A DNA stretch of 9,556 nucleotides from Holophagaceae bacterium (GTDB lineage Bacteria; Acidobacteriota; Holophagae; Holophagales; Holophagaceae). Where the stretch lies: assembly GCA_025355915.1 (NCBI GenBank), contig JANXYT010000429.1, positions 1 through 9,556 of the forward strand, in the 5' to 3' direction. The notes beneath the pieces are model-generated. The model was not told the origin of the DNA. It was given only the letters and a program-made list of their open reading frames with translations, and made no database searches. Shown here in pieces: positions 1 through 6,155 of the stretch. Both the position numbers and the translations under genes were made by a program. Numbering within the stretch: the first letter of the stretch is position 1; each line of letters opens with the position of its first letter.

Positions 1-462
1 GGCCGCAAAGGCCTGGACGATGGTCTGGTGCTCTTCATTTTCACCGGGGACCAGAAGGTCCGCATGGAAGTGGGCTATGGCCTGGAGGGGCAGGTTCCCG
101 ACATCGTGGCCTCGCGGATCATTCGGGAGACGATTCTGCCCCGGCTCAAGGGCGGCGATGCTGACGGGGCCCTCAACGAGGGGGTAGACCGCATCCTGAA
201 GGTGGTCGGTGGCGACGCCTCCGCCCAGGAACCCCAGGGCCAGGGTCGCCGCGGGGGCCAACCCATCGGGCTGGGGGGCTGGATCCTCATTGGCTTGCTG
301 GGCCTGGCGTTCCTGGTGCTGGCCGTCACCCATCCGGGCATGGCCATCTGGCTCCTCTTCAGCATCTTCTCCGGGGGGCGCGGCGGCGGGGGCGGTGGAG
401 GCGGTGGCTGGTCCGGGGGTGGCGGACGGTCCGGCGGTGGGGGAGCGTCGGGATCATGGTGA
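1..462 (+). CDS. TPM-domain (YgcG/DUF477-type) membrane protein, 5' end cut by window edge
   Basis: The reading frame is open from base 1 to the TGA at 460-462, giving 153 residues; the start lies upstream of the window. Residues 1-70 are the C-terminal half of a TPM domain, with the family pattern GYGLEGQVPD at 25-34 followed by helices ending DGALNEGVDRIL. A hydrophobic stretch follows (about 91-123, one or two membrane helices). The end is a glycine/serine-rich tail finishing GGGGASGSW, which is typical of YgcG-type proteins. In known relatives the TPM domain is exported behind a signal peptide and anchored by this helix; the signal peptide would be in the missing part. These genes often sit beside lemA and a second TPM gene. 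The second TPM gene is present 16 bases downstream, and I would expect lemA upstream (inference). The biochemical role of the family is not settled. Confidence 0.9.
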   Translation, partial: GRKGLDDGLVLFIFTGDQKVRMEVGYGLEGQVPDIVASRIIRETILPRLKGGDADGALNEGVDRILKVVGGDASAQEPQGQGRRGGQPIGLGGWILIGLLGLAFLVLAVTHPGMAIWLLFSIFSGGRGGGGGGGGGWSGGGGRSGGGGASGSW

Positions 463-478
463 GAGACGGAGGGGCCGC

Positions 479-925
479 ATGGTGGGCATGAGCCGCAGGA
501 GCCTGAGAAAGTGCGTGGACCAGGTGCGGGTGGTGGAGGCCATCCGGGCGGCGGAGCGGGTCACGTCCGGGGAGATCCGGGTTTCGGTGGCGCCCTTTTT
601 CTGGGGGAATGTGGAGAAGACGGCAGGAATGGCGTTCCAGCGGCTCGGCATGGAGGACACCGCCGACCGCAATGGCGTGCTCATCTTCCTGGTGCCCAGC
701 CGGAAGCGCTTCGCCATCCTAGGCGACACGGGCATCCATGAAAAAGTTGGGCAGGCCTTCTGGGACGAAGTCTCGGCGACTCTCTCCTCCCATTTCCGCT
801 TGGGGGCCTTCACAGAGGGCTTGGTGGAAGCAATTTGCATGGTGGGGGATCGCCTGGCCACCCACTTTCCATCGGCTGGGAAAGCGGATCGCAACGAGCT
901 TTCGGACGAGGTGGAGTTCCATTGA
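479..925 (+). CDS. Second TPM-domain protein, short form without membrane anchor
   Basis: This 148-residue protein is nearly all one TPM domain. Visible family features are ERVTSGEIRVSV near 26-37, RNGVLIFL, FAILGDTGIHEKVG in the middle, and the ending HFP...NELSDEVEFH, close to the NELPDEV ending common in this family. There is no signal peptide, membrane helix or glycine-rich tail, unlike its upstream neighbour. The ATG at 479 is chosen because GGAGGGG (468-474) lies four bases before it; the in-frame ATG at 488 would be too far from that site. The reading frame is open further upstream, but that part is a shadow of the preceding gene. With 16 bases between them, the two TPM genes are probably one operon. 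The function is unknown beyond the family's association with LemA-type envelope proteins. Confidence 0.9.
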   Translation: MVGMSRRSLRKCVDQVRVVEAIRAAERVTSGEIRVSVAPFFWGNVEKTAGMAFQRLGMEDTADRNGVLIFLVPSRKRFAILGDTGIHEKVGQAFWDEVSATLSSHFRLGAFTEGLVEAICMVGDRLATHFPSAGKADRNELSDEVEFH

Positions 926-1311
926 AGCTTGCTGGGAGGTCTTCCTGAAGCTTCCGGCCCTGCTTGGCCATGTCCAAAGTGCCGAGAAATCCACGAACCA
1001 AGGTCTCAACCTGTCGGAAATGCGGGATTGCAAAGCCAAGCCCCGACCCGGCGGTCTAACCGCTTCCGTCAGGGGCGCCCAGGCGTTGCCCGCAGGCCCA
1101 GGAGCCCAGTCGGAGGGAGCCCACCACACCGAGATCTGAATCAGGGGGAGCTAGCCCCAGGTAGCAAGTTGATGGAATCGGATGAACCTCGTTGCCCGCG
1201 CTGGGTTAGTGCTCCATGATGACTCGCCCGAGGCACTCCACCCCTCGTTGGATGCTTCGCCCACCGCCGCTCAGCGGCTGGTCCCACTTTTTCTGAAAGG
1301 CGGTTCATCGG
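926..1311. other. 386-base stretch without a convincing gene
   Basis: No reading frame here looks like a real protein: candidates on both strands are low-complexity and lack family patterns. What can be seen: a 7-bp inverted repeat (GAAGCTT 924-930 with AAGCTTC 948-954) just after the TPM operon; a CPKC motif at 971-982 and a CRKCG motif at 1012-1026 in different frames, possibly the remains of a small zinc ribbon; and an 8-bp inverted repeat (GATGAACC 1180-1187, GGTTCATC 1303-1310) whose right copy ends just before the lipoprotein start. No T-tract terminator or clear promoter was found. It may be decayed sequence separating the GC-rich TPM operon from the lower-GC segment that follows (inference). 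Confidence 0.5.
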
Positions 1312-1737
1312 ATGCGGACTTCTTTCATCACCCTCGCCATCATCTGTTTCTCCATGGGCGCCTGTGTTCGCCCCACCGTGGTGGAACCGGGAGCCCCACG
1401 CCAGGACGAGGTTGAAACGAGCGTCGTTCGGGCCTATTTCTCCGCCATCAATGCGAAAAACCAAGCTGCTCTCGCAAGCCTCTTGGCTGACAATGTCAAA
1501 ATCACAGCCGGTCCAAACGCTTGGGGCAAAGCGACCGAACTCACCAATCGCGTGGAATGGTGGACTCGGGATCCCAAATACTCCGTTGAAATCAAATCGA
1601 TCACCCTTCAAGGAGGGATCGTGAGAGCCCGGGTGATGGTGACCCACATGTCGCACGGGTCCATGGGCCGCCAAGAGATTGAAAACACCTTCAAGGTGCA
1701 AAACAAACAGATCGTCCAGGCGATTCTGGCGCCCTAA
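1312..1737 (+). CDS. Putative lipoprotein with NTF2/SnoaL-like fold
   Basis: The protein has 141 residues. Residues 1-17 form a short lipoprotein signal (hydrophobic core FITLAIICF) ending MGA-Cys18, a slightly imperfect lipobox. After a Pro-rich linker, residues 34-66 (VVRAYFSAINAKNQAALASLLADNVKI) read like the first helices of an NTF2/SnoaL-like domain. Alternating polar/hydrophobic strands follow (SVEIKSITLQGGIVRARVMV, EIENTFKVQNKQIVQAIL), as expected for the curved sheet of that fold. The length fits a single such domain. These domains bind small ligands or act as small enzymes or immunity-type proteins; no catalytic residues can be assigned here. AAAGG at 1296-1300 is a modest ribosome site. 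GC is clearly lower than in neighbouring genes (94 of 180 bases at 1441-1620, 52%), consistent with recent acquisition. The fold is assigned by pattern only. Confidence 0.75.
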   Translation: MRTSFITLAIICFSMGACVRPTVVEPGAPRQDEVETSVVRAYFSAINAKNQAALASLLADNVKITAGPNAWGKATELTNRVEWWTRDPKYSVEIKSITLQGGIVRARVMVTHMSHGSMGRQEIENTFKVQNKQIVQAILAP

Positions 1738-1813
1738 GCTCTGCACCTCGCCGCCGACACCTTCTTTCCTAAGGCCGCAGCAATCGTCCTGCCCGTGTGA
1801 TGGGGGATCTATG

Positions 1814-2056
1814 ATGGAAGGCAACCTGCATTCGATGACCCATTTATTTACCCAGCTTGGCCTTCCCTCAGAGCCAGCCGATATCCAAGCCTTTATTGAA
1901 TCCAATCGGCCCTTGGCGGCTCATTTTGCCTTGGACGAAGCGCCGTTCTGGACACCTTCTCAAGCCGAATTCCTGCGTGAGGAGGTCCAGCATGATGCTG
2001 ACTGGGCTGGCATCATTGATCGGCTCGACAGCGGGTTGCGCCAAACTATCCCCTGA
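1814..2056 (+). CDS. DUF2789 family protein
   Basis: This small soluble protein has 80 residues from ATG 1814, or 81 from ATG 1811. The pattern HSMTHLFTQLGLPS, then IQAFIESNRPL, APFWTPSQAEFLREE and DADWAGIIDRLDSGLR matches DUF2789 as I know it over its whole length, and the size is right (about 75-80 residues). The function of the family is unknown. I chose 1814 because members usually begin about seven residues before the LF-QLGLP motif and GGGGG (1802-1806) is then seven bases away; 1811 is nearly as good. The gene lies 76 bases after the lipoprotein gene in the same direction and shares its lower GC (66 of 120 bases at 1861-1980, 55%). I know this family mainly from Proteobacteria, so transfer is possible (inference). 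Confidence 0.85.
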   Translation: MEGNLHSMTHLFTQLGLPSEPADIQAFIESNRPLAAHFALDEAPFWTPSQAEFLREEVQHDADWAGIIDRLDSGLRQTIP

Positions 2057-2199
2057 GCCGCACCGATAGGCCACTACCACGCTGTATTGGTGCACCACCT
2101 CGTAGCCACACCCTCACCAACCCACGCCCGTCCCTGACCACCCTCAGCCTTCGTGGTGCTATCCTGCGGACGCCGTCCATTCACCAGAAGGAATTCGCC

Positions 2200-2478
2200 A
2201 TGACCATGTCACCCTTAGGACTCCTGCTGCTCATCGTGATTGCGGCCGTTTGCGGCGCCGTCGGAAAGGCCATCGCGGGGAGCGCTCGCGGCGGGTTGAT
2301 CGTGTCGATCGCCCTGGGCTTCATCGGAACCCTCCTGGGGCCGTGGGTGGCCCGGTGGCTCAAGCTTCCCGAGCCGTTCATGATCACCATCGACAGGCAT
2401 CCCTTTCCGATCCTGTGGTCCATCATTGGAGCGGCCCTGTTCGTGGCGATCGTGCACCTGTTCTCCCGCCGAAGGTAG
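2200..2478 (+). CDS. GlsB/YeaQ/YmgE-type small membrane protein
   Basis: A 92-residue, very hydrophobic protein with three predicted membrane helices (about 4-22, 31-53 and 69-88). The segment from AVGKAIAG to ARGGLIVSIALGFIGTLLGPWVARWL is the hallmark of the GlsB/YeaQ/YmgE family (transglycosylase-associated protein family): a Gly-rich first loop followed by RGG and a Gly-rich second helix. Members are small inner-membrane proteins often induced by stress or stationary phase; their molecular role is not established. The loop at 57-70 is somewhat longer than in the shortest members. The ATG at 2200 has AAGGA at 2188-2192 seven bases upstream; a second ATG at 2206 is less well placed. It stands alone: 143 bases precede it and 101 follow before the reductase gene. 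Confidence 0.88.
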   Translation: MTMSPLGLLLLIVIAAVCGAVGKAIAGSARGGLIVSIALGFIGTLLGPWVARWLKLPEPFMITIDRHPFPILWSIIGAALFVAIVHLFSRRR

Positions 2479-2579
2479 CTCCGCCGCGGCTGATCCACCT
2501 CCAGGCAGTTCACTCCCGCGAGCCGTTCATCCGCGCTTCCAAAGGGCCCAAGGCCAATAGGCAAGTCAGTGGAGTCTGA

Positions 2580-3467
2580 ATGCGGACAAGAGCCTTTGGG
2601 ACCACAGGACTGAGCGTCACGCCACTGGGGTTTGGCGCCATGCATCTCAACGATGGCCGCATCAGCGAAGCCGAGGCTGGGCGCCTGCTGAATGAAGTGC
2701 TCGATGCGGGCGTGAACCTCATTGATACCGCCCGCGGCTATGGTCTTTCGGAGGAGCGCATCGGCCGGCATCTCTCGCACCGGCGGCAGGACTTTCTGCT
2801 CTCGACCAAGGTGGGCTACGGGATTCCCGGCGTGCCCGACTGGACGTACGACTGCATCATGGCCGGGGTGGAGGCCGCGCTGGTGCGGATGCGCTGTGAG
2901 CGGCTGGACATCGTCCACCTTCATTCCTGCCCGCTGCAGGTCCTGGAGGAAGGCCAGGTGATCACGGCGCTGGAAGACTGCGCCCGGGCTGGCAAGCTGC
3001 GCGTCGTAGCCCATTCGGGCGACAACGCCGAACTCGATTTCGCCATTCAATCGGGCCGGTTCGCCAGCGTGCAGACCTCCATCAGCCTCTGTGATCAGAG
3101 CAATCTGGGCGAGCGCCTGTCCGCGCTGCAGGTGCGCGGTCTGGGCGTGATCGCCAAACGCCCCATCGCGGGTGCCGTCTGGCAGCAGGCCCAGCGGCCC
3201 GGCGCCCATGCCGAGGGCCAGTACTGGGATCGATGGCAGGCCATGGAGCTGAAGCACCCTCCTGGAGACGAATCCTGGAATGAAGTGGCGTTGCGCTTCA
3301 CGGCGCATTGGCCGGGGGTGGCCAGCAGCATCGTGGGCACCCGCCAGCTGGCCCATTTGAAACAGAACCTGGCCTGGGTTGAGAAGGGACCGCTGCCGGC
3401 CGAGCAGCTCGACCAGCTGCGCGCAGCCTACCAGCGCCATGACCGGGACTGGCGCGGATTGATTTGA
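2580..3467 (+). CDS. Aldo/keto reductase family oxidoreductase
   Basis: The protein has 295 residues and a complete aldo/keto reductase (TIM-barrel, NADPH-dependent) plan. It begins with RAFGTTGLSVTPLGFGAM at 4-21. The catalytic tetrad is visible as Asp49 and Tyr54 (IDTARGYG), Lys77 (LSTKVGYG) and His115 (LDIVHLHSC). Near the C-terminus, SSIVGTRQLAHLKQNL gives the G-T-x(4)-H-L-x(2)-N pattern that contacts the NADP phosphate. Such enzymes reduce aldehydes or ketones in the cytoplasm; the substrate cannot be read from sequence. The Ser-Cys after His115 replaces the Arg/Pro-Asp seen in many members. GGAG at 2571-2574, five bases before ATG 2580, fixes the start. No partner gene is close enough to suggest a pathway. 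Confidence 0.93.
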   Translation: MRTRAFGTTGLSVTPLGFGAMHLNDGRISEAEAGRLLNEVLDAGVNLIDTARGYGLSEERIGRHLSHRRQDFLLSTKVGYGIPGVPDWTYDCIMAGVEAALVRMRCERLDIVHLHSCPLQVLEEGQVITALEDCARAGKLRVVAHSGDNAELDFAIQSGRFASVQTSISLCDQSNLGERLSALQVRGLGVIAKRPIAGAVWQQAQRPGAHAEGQYWDRWQAMELKHPPGDESWNEVALRFTAHWPGVASSIVGTRQLAHLKQNLAWVEKGPLPAEQLDQLRAAYQRHDRDWRGLI

Positions 3468-3488
3468 GGGACGCCATGGGGCACCTCT

Positions 3489-3521
3489 ACCTGCCCGGGC
3501 ATGGGCTTCGTCCCGTCAGGT
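3489..3521 (+). terminator. Hairpin downstream of the aldo/keto reductase, possible weak terminator
   Basis: ACCTG (3489-3493) pairs with CAGGT (3517-3521), and CGGG (3496-3499) pairs with CCCG (3512-3515), around a 12-base loop with a small 2x1 internal bulge. It begins 22 bases after the reductase stop. No T-tract follows (the next bases are GGGAAATCC), so this is at best a weak or factor-dependent terminator. Confidence 0.25.
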
Positions 3522-3636
3522 GGGAAATCCAGCTTTGACCAGGGCCCGTCCAACCTTCCCGACCAGCCGTTCACTCGCACCCCGGCCCAAGGCGGCGGTA
3601 CCGTTAGACTTCTGCAGTGAGGAGTCCCATCCACCC

Positions 3637-4035
3637 ATGAATCATGAAGAAGCATTCGCCAAGGCCTTCATCACGTCGGAGAAGCGGGCCCGGTTCATCC
3701 AATTCCTCGCGGATCCAAAGCGACGCAAAGAAATGCTCGACCGGCTGAACCGCGACCTGCCCTACATGCCAGGCTTCGCGACCGAGGTGCCCGGCACACA
3801 GGACTTCCCGGACGAGTTGGAAAAGCTGCTCAAGGCCAAAGGGGCGGGCCCCACCTGCCATGTCATCGCCGATGGACTGAAGGCCGATGGCCGTGAGCTG
3901 CCGCTCCGCGAGGCACTCCACCTGATTTGCATGAATGAGTACGGCGCCATCCTTTCGTGCGTTCCAGGTCGCCTCGCCTACTACAAGCCAGAGTCCCCGG
4001 GGCCGGGCCTGATCCTGGAGCGGCATCAACCATGA
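3637..4035 (+). CDS. Conserved protein of unknown function
   Basis: This 132-residue, probably cytoplasmic protein has no signal peptide or membrane helix. The N-terminal part is a charged helix pair (AFITSEKRARFIQFLADPKRRKEMLDRL, 10-37). A variable middle with Pro-rich turns follows, then TCHVIADGLKADGRELPLREAL (73-94) and a C-terminal strand GAILSCVPGRLAYYKPE (103-119). I recall a widespread uncharacterised family with the same order of motifs (a basic PKRR helix, DGRELPL, then LSC-PGRLAY), so this is a real, conserved gene, but I know no function. Cys74 and Cys108 could be functional; this is speculation. The ATG at 3637 is chosen because the frame upstream has no protein character and GAGGAG (3619-3624) lies 12 bases before, a rather long spacing. 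Its stop overlaps the next gene's start (ATGA, 4032-4035), indicating translational coupling. Confidence 0.85.
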   Translation: MNHEEAFAKAFITSEKRARFIQFLADPKRRKEMLDRLNRDLPYMPGFATEVPGTQDFPDELEKLLKAKGAGPTCHVIADGLKADGRELPLREALHLICMNEYGAILSCVPGRLAYYKPESPGPGLILERHQP

Positions 4036-4634
4036 GCGAGACGTTCCGATCGTGGCTTCCCACGCGTTCGGATGACCAGCTGCGGGAGTACGTGGCGCAC
4101 CACCTGGACTATCGGACCGAGGCGGTGGAAGCGGCCCTGGCGGAACTCCTTCGGCGAGGTCAGCCCCTCAGCGGCGAGGAGCTGAGCCGGATTCGCAGCG
4201 GCCTTGAACGGCGCCATGCGGCCATGAAGGTCCATCTGAATCACCGGTACGGCCGCATCCTCGGACCTTCACCGGCGACTCGCCGGACACGCATCCGCCT
4301 CGTCACCACCAGCCTTCTGGCGGTCGGGCTCGGCAGCGCGGCCGCCATCTACCTGACCGCCCTGCCCAAAGCGGCCAATCCTCTGGGCTATGAACCGGAA
4401 GACACGAAGAAGTACCTGCGTGATCTGGAGCTCTATGGCGGGAAGGTGAATGTGTTGGCCACGGAATTCATGCGCTGGTTGGACGGGCTGTGGCACGGCC
4501 GGTCGCTCGCCTTCACCGTGGCGTGGCTGACGATCATCGCGGCCCTCGTCTTCTGGTTTTTCTCCACCCGTCTCGCCGCTGAGCTCGACCCGACGCCCCG
4601 GGACAACCAGGGCGGGGACGGAAACGACGCTTAG
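4032..4634 (+). CDS. Two-helix membrane protein of unknown function
   Basis: A 200-residue protein. Residues 12-60 are a soluble helical region with the pattern [30 protein letters not shown], a motif I know as a recurrent N-terminal helix pair in small bacterial membrane proteins of unknown role. A basic stretch (RRTRIRL) precedes membrane helix 1 (about 89-111). A polar segment of about 45 residues (112-157) separates it from helix 2 (about 159-178), so both termini should be cytoplasmic and the 112-157 segment periplasmic. The tail is acidic and glycine-rich. Its ATG overlaps the stop of the upstream gene in ATGA with no good ribosome site of its own, so translation is probably coupled and the two products may work together (inference). 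No enzyme motif is seen. Confidence 0.8.
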   Translation: MSETFRSWLPTRSDDQLREYVAHHLDYRTEAVEAALAELLRRGQPLSGEELSRIRSGLERRHAAMKVHLNHRYGRILGPSPATRRTRIRLVTTSLLAVGLGSAAAIYLTALPKAANPLGYEPEDTKKYLRDLELYGGKVNVLATEFMRWLDGLWHGRSLAFTVAWLTIIAALVFWFFSTRLAAELDPTPRDNQGGDGNDA

Positions 4635-4686
4635 GGCCCCTGGCGCAGCCGCCGACCCACTGCCCCACTCTGACTTCCCTGCTGCG

Positions 4687-4705
4687 CCGGAGCCCACTCC
4701 GGGGG
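4687..4705 (+). promoter_or_regulatory. Small hairpin overlapping the rlmF ribosome-binding site
   Basis: CCGGAG (4687-4692) and CTCCGG (4697-4702) form a perfect 6-bp GC-rich stem with loop CCCA. The only Shine-Dalgarno-like run before rlmF, GGGGG at 4701-4705, starts inside the 3' arm, so the hairpin could partly hide it. This could simply be chance in GC-rich DNA. Confidence 0.25.
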
Positions 4706-4716
4706 ACACTGCTGCG

Positions 4717-5706
4717 ATGGGACCACGCCCGCGCCAACCACCCGCCACCACCGAAGGCCCCCGGCCCGCCAAGCCGGGCCTGCACCCACGCAACCGCCAC
4801 GCGGGGGGCTACGACTTCGCGCAGCTGGTGAAGGCCTGCCCGGCACTGGAGCCCTTCGTGAGGCCCGCCCCCCACGGCGGGCCCTCCATCGACTTCGCAG
4901 ATCCGGAAGCAGTGAAGGCCCTGAACCGGGCTCTGCTGCTCCAGGCCTACGGCATCCGCGGCTGGGACGTGCCCCCGGGCTACCTGTGCCCGCCGGTGCC
5001 GGGCCGGGCGGACTATGTGCACCACCTGGCGGACCTGCTGGCGGCCTCGAACGGGGGCGCCATCCCCCGGGGCTCCGAGGTGCGCGCCCTGGATGTGGGC
5101 GTGGGCGCCAACACCATCTACCCGCTGGTGGGCCACCGCGAGTACGGCTGGTCCTTCGTGGGGACGGATATCGACGAGGCGGCCCTGACCTCGGCGGCCC
5201 GGATCCTGGCGGCGAATCCGGGCCTGGAGGGCGCCATCGTTTTGCGACGGCAGGCGGACCCGGGCGCGATCTTCGCGGGGGTGGTGGGGCCCGGGGAGCG
5301 CTTCGACCTGACGCTCTGCAACCCGCCCTTCCACGGATCGCTGCGCGAGGCCCGAGAGGGCGCCCAGCGGAAGTGGCGCAACCTGGGGCGCGGCACCTCG
5401 GAGCGGCCCGTGCTGAACTTCGGCGGCCGCGGCGTCGAGCTGTGGTGCGAGGGCGGTGAGGCAGGCTTCGCCCAGCGCATGATCGCGGAGAGCACGGCGA
5501 TCCCCGCCCAGGTGCTCTGGTTCACCACGCTGCTCTCCAGTTCCGCCAGCCTGTCCCTGGTGCACCGGGCCCTGCGGCGGGCGGGCGCACAGGAGATCCG
5601 CACCGTGCCCATGGCCCAGGGCCAGAAGCAGAGCCGCTTCGTGGCCTGGACCTTCCTGGACGCGGCGCAGCGGGAGGCTTGGCGGGAGCGGTGGCGCAGC
5701 CCATGA
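4717..5706 (+). CDS. rlmF: 23S rRNA (adenine(1618)-N(6))-methyltransferase RlmF
   Basis: This 329-residue protein matches RlmF along its whole length. RlmF transfers a methyl group from S-adenosylmethionine to N6 of A1618 in 23S rRNA (E. coli numbering) in the cytoplasm. Signatures in order: [10 protein letters not shown] at 19-28; [19 protein letters not shown] near 57-75; [19 protein letters not shown] at 82-100; the SAM-binding loop [13 protein letters not shown] at 125-137; GTDID at 149-153; the N6-adenine methylase motif CNPPF at 201-205; [16 protein letters not shown] and [13 protein letters not shown] near the end. The first 18 residues are Pro-rich and poorly conserved. ATG 4717 is the first Met in the frame, with GGGGG 11 bases upstream. 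Its stop overlaps the next gene's ATG (ATGA, 5703-5706). Confidence 0.96.
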   Translation: MGPRPRQPPATTEGPRPAKPGLHPRNRHAGGYDFAQLVKACPALEPFVRPAPHGGPSIDFADPEAVKALNRALLLQAYGIRGWDVPPGYLCPPVPGRADYVHHLADLLAASNGGAIPRGSEVRALDVGVGANTIYPLVGHREYGWSFVGTDIDEAALTSAARILAANPGLEGAIVLRRQADPGAIFAGVVGPGERFDLTLCNPPFHGSLREAREGAQRKWRNLGRGTSERPVLNFGGRGVELWCEGGEAGFAQRMIAESTAIPAQVLWFTTLLSSSASLSLVHRALRRAGAQEIRTVPMAQGQKQSRFVAWTFLDAAQREAWRERWRSP

Positions 5707-6098
5707 ATGGGTATGCTTCTCCCGTCGCCGGGGTTTCCGGGTTCATCCTTCGCCGCCTGCCCGCCTTCCTGTCCCTGCTGATGCTGGGGGCGCTGGCCCT
5801 GCGCCTGGGCCTGCCCTTCTGGCTGGCGGTGCCCCTGACCCTGGCCCTCCTGGTGGCGCTCTGCGTTCCGAAGGCCCCGGCCCAACGCCTCGTGGGCGGC
5901 TTCCTGTGGGTGAGTGTCCCGGCCTGGCTGGGCGTGGCCTGGGTACGTGTGGGCGAGCGCCTGGACGGCGGTCAGCCCTGGGTGCGTCTCGCGGTCATCC
6001 TCGGCGCGGTGGCCCTGTTCACGGGCTGGTCGGCGTGGCTGATGAGCGGAAGAATGAAGGACATTCGAACCGCAGATGGCGCAGATGGACGCAGATGA
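5703..6098 (+). CDS. Small polytopic membrane protein, C-terminus supplied by a palindromic repeat
   Basis: This 131-residue protein is dominated by about four predicted membrane helices (roughly 20-37, 38-56, 63-82 and 93-114), with short loops and basic residues (RR, 18-19) before the first. I do not recognise a family. The ATG at 5703 is chosen because it overlaps the rlmF stop as ATGA, a common coupling arrangement; no independent ribosome site is seen. The last nine residues (TADGADGRR) and the stop codon at 6096-6098 are encoded by the left arm of palindromic repeat A. The native C-terminus therefore probably ended elsewhere, or was replaced when the repeat arrived. The final part should be a short polar tail that does not disturb the helices. 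Coupling to rlmF suggests shared expression, not necessarily shared function. Confidence 0.75.
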   Translation: MNGYASPVAGVSGFILRRLPAFLSLLMLGALALRLGLPFWLAVPLTLALLVALCVPKAPAQRLVGGFLWVSVPAWLGVAWVRVGERLDGGQPWVRLAVILGAVALFTGWSAWLMSGRMKDIRTADGADGRR

Positions 6099-6149
6099 TC
6101 GGGGAATCGCTCTGGGTCTTCATCTGCGTGATCTGCGCCATCTGCGGTT
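6068..6149. repeat. Palindromic repeat A between convergent genes
   Basis: The left arm (6068-6098) and right arm (6120-6149) are reverse complements over AACCGCAGATGGCGCAGAT and, further in, CGCAGATGA, interrupted by a 3x2-base internal loop (GGA on the left, TG on the right). A 21-base terminal loop lies at 6099-6119. Each arm is itself a run of short CGCAGATG units. A sister element lies at 9100-9172. Repeat A overlaps the end of the upstream plus-strand gene and ends six bases from the glsA stop on the minus strand, so transcripts from both sides would end in this hairpin. No T-tract follows on either exit side, so it is not a standard intrinsic terminator. Similar CGCAGATG-type dispersed palindromes occur in several bacterial phyla (from memory). 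Confidence 0.9.
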
Positions 6150-6155
6150 AAAAAA

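Noticed and set aside
1054..1253. Integron attC site: GTCTAAC at 1054-1060 and GTTGGAT at 1247-1253 match the R-box consensus, beside small low-GC genes
   Set aside because: The boxes are 194 bases apart, no inner L boxes or palindromic arms lie between them, and no second site follows the next genes. Short consensus matches like these are expected by chance.
1141..1905. Minus-strand open frame (254 codons) over the lipoprotein gene
   Set aside because: It has no recognisable domain, no ribosome site was found, and it conflicts with a well-formed lipoprotein and a DUF2789 match on the other strand.
2181..3440. Long minus-strand open frame (419 codons) opposite the GlsB-type gene and aldo/keto reductase
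   Set aside because: Its translation has no family pattern and is rich in Gly/Pro/His/Arg, as expected for the shadow of GC-rich coding sequence; the plus-strand genes are clear.
4534..5565. Minus-strand open frame (343 codons) opposite rlmF
   Set aside because: RlmF motifs on the plus strand are unambiguous, and the minus translation is low-complexity shadow sequence.
6068..6149. CRISPR-like array, because of short repeated CGCAGATG units
   Set aside because: The units are directly adjacent with no unique spacers and form the arms of a palindrome; no cas genes are present.
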